A stretch of 64,000 bases of DNA from Geoglobus acetivorans (GTDB taxonomy: Archaea > Halobacteriota > Archaeoglobi > Archaeoglobales > Archaeoglobaceae), in assembly GCF_039641995.1 (NCBI RefSeq), contig NZ_CP087714.1, forward strand, positions 620,001 through 684,000, written 5' to 3'. The position numbers and the translations under genes are program-made. Every line of letters begins with the position of its first letter. The first letter of the stretch is position 1. The notes under the pieces were generated by a model. The model was given only the letters and a program-made list of their open reading frames with translations, ran no database searches and had not been told where the DNA came from. Of this stretch, positions 62,492 to 64,000 are shown piece by piece.

Positions 62492-64000
62492 TCACCCCTC
62501 TTCATCATATTTTGCATTGAAGAAACTCCAGATTTTTTCGGCTGTCTTATCTCCCACCTTCGGCACTTTTTTCAGCTCTTCCACATCAGCGTTGGCCAGG
62601 TTTTTCAAAGTCCTGAAGTGGCTGAGCAGATTTTTAGCAATCACCGGCCCGACATCCGGGATGGCTGAGACCACGTATTCAAGCTCCTCTCTCAGACTCC
62701 TTTTAGTTTTATCCGCATGCAGGCTGATTTCCCTTTTCTTAATTTCCTGCTCTCTTTTTGCAATTGCAGTTAGAAATTCTGCAGTTTCGTCCTCGTTTCT
62801 TGTGAAAATTACCGGAATACCGAAATCCACCGTTATGCTCGCTATCGCCCCCCTTATGGCGGCAGGACTGACCATACGTCTTCCGTAGAGGTTTTCGCCT
62901 TCTATAATCAGAAGTGGCCTCTGATAACTTTTTTTGAGGTTTATCAGCTGGGAAAACAGTCTTTCCTTTCCAATCAGGCTATTCACAAAATCCTCTGCGG
63001 TTTTTCTCTCTACCGCAACTCTCTCGCTCAGAACATAATCTGCGACTTCAAGGCTCTTTATTTCGATTTTCACTCCTCTGTCTCTCAGTTTCTTGACAAC
63101 TGAAGATCTCATCTCCCTGCTGTCCGCAAATATGGTCACTCTCTGATCTTCTTCATAGTCTATGTATCTTGCTAAGCTCTCCTCACTCTTTCTCTCTGCG
63201 AGCTCGTCTTTTATTCTGTAAAGCATGTTGTACATCATTTTTTCCTTTCTAACGCTCGCCCAGTAATACGCTTCATCTCTCGTCCCCCTGGTTATGAGGA
63301 CTGCAATTCTTCCCTCTCTTCCTCTGCCCGTTCTGCCCTTTCTCTGTATCGCTCTTATCTCTGAAGGAACTGCCTCGTAAAAGATGACCAGATCCGTGGC
63401 AGGTATGTCAAGCCCCTCTTCTCCAACGCTGGTGGATACCAGGACATTGATTTCACCAGCTCTGAAAGAGTCCAGAACTTCAATCTGTTTTTTCTGGCTC
63501 ATTCCTCTGTCGTCCTCTCTGTTGGCCTGGCCTATGAATTTTTCTGCCCGAAAGCCTTTTTCTCTCAGTATCTCTGTAATTTTGTCTGCGGTATCTCTGA
63601 AGTTGGTGAAGATGATAATCCTGGATTCGGGATTGTTCTTGAGCTGTCCTTTTAGAATTTCAAGCAGTTTTTTTACCTTCGGATGTTCGATGTTTATCTT
63701 CATGGCTTTGATCATGGCCTCTCTGAAAACAGGGTCCTCGAAAAGTGATTTCGAGGCTCTGCTCCCTCTGCCCTTTGCCTCCCTGAACAGTCTTTTCAGA
63801 TATTTTTTCAGAGCTTCCAGTCCCTGAGTTTCAATCAGCTCAATGGCGTGCTGTATTTTCATTATTTCAGCGAGAATTGACAGTGCCTCAAAATAAACCT
63901 GCTCTCCGCTCTCCCCTGCCTGGGTTTGAAGTGCCTCCTGCAAACCGAGCATCTCTTTTTTGGATAGACCTTTCAGATCTATTTCAAGCCCGAGACGTTC
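62492..64000 (-). CDS. hef: Hef helicase/nuclease (C-terminal part; start beyond the window)
   Basis: The visible 503 residues contain the second helicase domain (IIIFTNFRDTADKI, STSVGEEGLDIPATDLVIFY, QRKGRTGRGREG), the XPF nuclease motif VERKTAEDF and a double helix-hairpin-helix end (AIPDVGPVIAKNLLSHF). The frame stays open to the window edge, so the DEAD-box half lies outside. Hef processes stalled replication forks in Euryarchaeota and works as a dimer with PCNA. Confidence 0.94.
   Translation of the reverse strand, partial: ERLGLEIDLKGLSKKEMLGLQEALQTQAGESGEQVYFEALSILAEIMKIQHAIELIETQGLEALKKYLKRLFREAKGRGSRASKSLFEDPVFREAMIKAMKINIEHPKVKKLLEILKGQLKNNPESRIIIFTNFRDTADKITEILREKGFRAEKFIGQANREDDRGMSQKKQIEVLDSFRAGEINVLVSTSVGEEGLDIPATDLVIFYEAVPSEIRAIQRKGRTGRGREGRIAVLITRGTRDEAYYWASVRKEKMMYNMLYRIKDELAERKSEESLARYIDYEEDQRVTIFADSREMRSSVVKKLRDRGVKIEIKSLEVADYVLSERVAVERKTAEDFVNSLIGKERLFSQLINLKKSYQRPLLIIEGENLYGRRMVSPAAIRGAIASITVDFGIPVIFTRNEDETAEFLTAIAKREQEIKKREISLHADKTKRSLREELEYVVSAIPDVGPVIAKNLLSHFRTLKNLANADVEELKKVPKVGDKTAEKIWSFFNAKYDEEG

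Overview
The window reads as a chromosome segment of a hyperthermophilic euryarchaeon of the Archaeoglobales, most like Geoglobus. Direct signs are archaeal ribosomal and RNA polymerase operons with rpoB and rpoA both split, archaeal TATA boxes about 26 bases before many leaderless starts, GGTGAT-type ribosome binding sites, a gene pair for branched polyamines, a complete LIV-type transporter beside acyl-CoA enzymes, and two adjacent five-heme lipoproteins. The genus is an inference from gene content; no rRNA gene lies in the window.

Layout. 1-11253 is the transcription/translation operon (rpoB'-rpoA'-rpoA''-rpl30e-nusA-rps12-rps7-fusA-tef1a-rps10), followed by RNase Z. 12150-16436 holds CcdA, a RecA-like ATPase, an aminotransferase, lumazine synthase and a purine permease. 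16533-18185 encodes an exported LEA14-like lipoprotein, a membrane thioredoxin and a VKOR-like oxidase, followed by tRNA-Gln and tRNA-Pro and an HD phosphohydrolase. 19754-25027 (minus) is porGDAB followed by a phosphatase/NAD kinase pair and aroE. 25139-33645 is a catabolic module: glutaryl-CoA dehydrogenase, a LIV-type ABC transporter, a universal stress protein, a class III CoA-transferase and a single-domain NrpR-like regulator. A GGAA-N6-TTCC operator lies in front of its first gene. 33638-37310 carries unknown, redox and polyamine genes plus a flippase remnant. 37675-41139 is the L1-L10-L12 operon with a structured leader, then METTL5-type methyltransferase, Csl4 and RpoL. 41125-45966 (minus) is an information-processing operon (CBS, zinc ribbon, TrmY, Pus10, L21e, RpoF, DUF655, KsgA, HemK2-like).

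46921-51875 is an accessory island between tRNA-His and tRNA-Val, whose 3' ends face each other. It carries an intact tyrosine integrase, a DUF4258/DUF2283 pair, a frameshifted insertion-sequence transposase, a gene interrupted by TAG, and a ribbon-helix-helix-like regulator whose reading frame runs into tRNA-Val. Housekeeping resumes with purB, tRNA-Arg, tRNA-Leu, thiC, trpB2, a PGF-CTERM surface protein and tRNA-Pro. The last part has three tandem RecA/KaiC-like genes, of which only the third keeps a P-loop, the two multiheme lipoproteins, and the 3' part of hef.

How it fits together. The strongest candidate for an undescribed system is the 25-33.6 kb module, which looks like uptake, CoA activation and oxidation of glutarate or a related dicarboxylate under a regulator of the 2-oxoglutarate-sensing NrpR family. 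Other leads are a two-state RNA leader that matches an L1 operator over the rpl1 ribosome binding site, and an insertion sequence broken by an 11-base hairpin-forming insertion.
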